Positions 62,482 through 64,000 of a stretch of 64,000 nucleotides of DNA are shown here, one piece after another. Every line of letters begins with the position of its first letter. The first letter of the stretch is position 1. The DNA is from Flavobacteriaceae bacterium (GTDB lineage: Bacteria > Bacteroidota > Bacteroidia > Flavobacteriales > Flavobacteriaceae), in assembly GCA_028284005.1 (NCBI GenBank), contig JANQSO010000003.1, forward strand, positions 62,001-126,000. The letters run 5' to 3'. The translations under genes were made by a program, and so were the position numbers. The notes beneath the pieces were generated by a model. The model worked only from the letters and a program-made list of their open reading frames with translations. It had not been told where the DNA came from and did not search any database.

Positions 62482-63384
62482 ATGACAAAAGTACGATCCT
62501 GGATCTCTGCTGCGAGATTACGCACATTACCATTATCTATTTCGGGAATAGTCACAGCAAGTGCCGCTGCAATGAAAGCAGGCTCGTATACTGTTTCTAT
62601 TTTTATACTTGCTTTAGCCACTACACTGGGTTTTCAAATACTTTCCAATTTTGCCAATGATTATGGTGACGGAATAAAAGGTACGGATAATGAAGACAGA
62701 GTAGGCCCGGCGCGTGCTATGCAAAGTGGTTTATTAACTGCAAAGGAACTGAAATACGGGATGATCATTACTGCGGCAATTACCTTACTAATTGCCAGTA
62801 TGTTGATATTTGTAGCTTTTGGAAACGAAAACTTTATCCTATCGGTTGTGTTCTTTAATCTCGGAATTGCAGCATTGATCGCTGCAGTTACTTATACAGT
62901 GGGTAAAAAAGCGTATGGATACAGAGCACTGGGCGATGTTTTCGTCTTTATTTTTTTTGGGATTGTTGGCGTTGCCGGTTGTTATTTTTTATACGAACAA
63001 AGCCTTTCCAATTATATACTTCTGCCGGCAATTACAATTGGACTTTTAAGTGCCTCGGTTTTAAATCTCAATAATATGCGCGATCGCCTAGCCGATGCAA
63101 AAGTGAATAAAAATACATTAGCAGTGGTATTGGGAGGCAAAGCTGTAAAACTGTATCACGCTTTGTTGATAAGCATCGCTTTTTTAAGTGCCCTTATATA
63201 CTTTTTTTTAAAAGCTGAAGACCATCTTGATTATCTACCGCTAATAGCTTTCATCCCTTTATTTTTGAATGTTGTAAAAGTTTTTAAGAACGAGTCTCCG
63301 GCACTTTTGGACCCCGAATTAAAAAAGGTGGCATTAAGTACCTTTTTATTTTCAGTACTGTTTTTTGTTTCAAATTTCTTTTAG
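62482..63384 (+). CDS. menA: 1,4-dihydroxy-2-naphthoate polyprenyltransferase
   Basis: A 300-residue UbiA-family membrane enzyme. The start at ATG 62482 (WISAARLRTLPLSISGIV) is chosen because a promoter element overlaps the upstream TTG. Motifs: FANDYGDGIKGTD (about 58-69) with the prenyl-diphosphate aspartates and a second NNMRDRLADAKVNK (about 195-208). Eight or nine membrane helices are predicted by eye. It joins dihydroxynaphthoate to a polyprenyl chain, the membrane step of menaquinone synthesis. The neighbouring metallo-beta-lactamase gene follows 27 nt later. Confidence 0.93.
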   Translation: MTKVRSWISAARLRTLPLSISGIVTASAAAMKAGSYTVSIFILALATTLGFQILSNFANDYGDGIKGTDNEDRVGPARAMQSGLLTAKELKYGMIITAAITLLIASMLIFVAFGNENFILSVVFFNLGIAALIAAVTYTVGKKAYGYRALGDVFVFIFFGIVGVAGCYFLYEQSLSNYILLPAITIGLLSASVLNLNNMRDRLADAKVNKNTLAVVLGGKAVKLYHALLISIAFLSALIYFFLKAEDHLDYLPLIAFIPLFLNVVKVFKNESPALLDPELKKVALSTFLFSVLFFVSNFF

Positions 63385-63411
63385 ATTTATCTTTAAGGAA
63401 AAATAGAGATC

Positions 63412-64000
63412 ATGAAAATTATATTTTACGGTCAAAATAGCTTGGCAATAGAGGTTTCAGGAAAACACATCATTGTGGATCCTTTTATCTCCGGAAATCC
63501 ATTAGCAAAAGATAAAGTTGACATTAGTGCTCTAAAAGCAGATTACATATTGTTGACACATGCACATCAGGACCATATTCTGGATGCCGAAGCCATTGCA
63601 AAACGAACAGATGCAACTATAGTGAGTAATTATGAAATTGCTATACATTATCAAAATAAAGGCTTTAAAGCCCACCCAATGAACCATGGAGGAAACTGGA
63701 AGTTCGATTTTGGGAATGTAAAATATGTCAATGCCGTCCATACCAGCTCATTTCCGGATGGTAGTTACGGAGGGCAGCCCGGAGGTTTTGTAATTGAAGG
63801 GGAACATAAGAACATCTATATAGCAGGAGATACAGCACTTATCATGGATATGAAACTTATACCAATGAGTACCAAGCTTGACCTTGCTATTCTGCCCATT
63901 GGAGATAATTTTACAATGGGTATCGATGATGCCATCCTTGCCAGTGATTTTGTAGAATGCGACAAGGTTTTAGGAGTGCATTACGATACTTTTGGCTATA
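63412..64000 (+). CDS. Metal-dependent hydrolase, UPF0173/MBL fold (3' end beyond window)
   Basis: A partial open frame of 196 codons, open at the right edge. It begins MKIIFYGQNSLAIEV and carries the metal motif THAHQDHI (His50, His52, Asp54, His55), then NHGGNWKFDFG and IYIAGDTALIMDMK with a metal Asp. UPF0173 proteins share the ribonuclease Z/MBL fold. It lies 27 nt after menA, same strand, so a shared transcript is likely; its role in menaquinone synthesis is not shown. Confidence 0.85.
   Translation, partial: MKIIFYGQNSLAIEVSGKHIIVDPFISGNPLAKDKVDISALKADYILLTHAHQDHILDAEAIAKRTDATIVSNYEIAIHYQNKGFKAHPMNHGGNWKFDFGNVKYVNAVHTSSFPDGSYGGQPGGFVIEGEHKNIYIAGDTALIMDMKLIPMSTKLDLAILPIGDNFTMGIDDAILASDFVECDKVLGVHYDTFGY

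Overview
The window looks like a chromosomal segment of a member of the Flavobacteriaceae (phylum Bacteroidota). The evidence is consistent: promoters carry the Bacteroidota -7 element TAnnTTTG, sometimes with TTG about 19 nt upstream, and ribosome binding sites are absent. Two secreted proteins end in type IX secretion (T9SS) sorting tails, many lipoproteins are present, menaquinone synthesis (MenA) and a bacillithiol-linked protein (YtxJ) occur, and DNA is AT-rich. Genes are dense, with no tRNA, rRNA, insertion sequence, CRISPR array or prophage seen.

Layout. 1-5 kb (minus strand): a redoxin/cytochrome c lipoprotein cut by the window edge, a hotdog thioesterase and a TetR regulator sharing a duplicated operator, then ClpB. 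5-10.5 kb: YtxJ, a small secreted NTF2-like protein, a lipoprotein, fumarylacetoacetase, GlyA and a GNAT acetyltransferase. 10.5-11.7 kb: a noticeably AT-rich patch with one orphan membrane protein. 11.7-20.2 kb: an FG-GAP/ASPIC T9SS protein, a DinB-like protein, a propeller histidine kinase with its LuxR-type regulator, an OmpA fusion protein, a small secreted protein and a cold shock protein. 20.2-25.9 kb: a beta-helix lipoprotein, an ArsR operon with two matched operators, glutamine cyclotransferase, the SRP RNA gene, an SDR and a small transaldolase/fructose-6-phosphate aldolase. 25.9-39.5 kb: two TlpA-like lipoproteins (one without its cysteines), ABC-F, fasciclin and OmpW-like proteins, PheT, two coiled-coil envelope proteins, a DUF2911/TPR protein, PAP2 phosphatase and RecG.

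39.6-44.1 kb is the most distinctive part: a lipoprotein form of peptide-N-glycosidase F, an M1 aminopeptidase and a patatin phospholipase. It is followed by a T9SS protein in a likely operon with a LytS-type propeller kinase and LytTR regulator (44.8-50.2 kb), with a 21-bp-phased direct repeat upstream. 50.2-58.7 kb holds an FMN glutamate synthase-like protein, an M20 hydrolase, PcrA/UvrD, an esterase lipoprotein, a YrdC/YciO protein and small enzymes. 58.9-64 kb holds an OmpA lipoprotein, a GT2 glycosyltransferase and an HsdR-N-like nuclease-fold protein on one strand, and HolA, MenA and a metallo-beta-lactamase protein (cut by the edge) on the other.

The best candidates for further work are the surface PNGase F with its changed active-site neighbour, and the regulatory DNA that pairs with local regulators (TetR, ArsR, LuxR and LytTR). 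I did not see a defence island or an obviously unprecedented multi-gene system.
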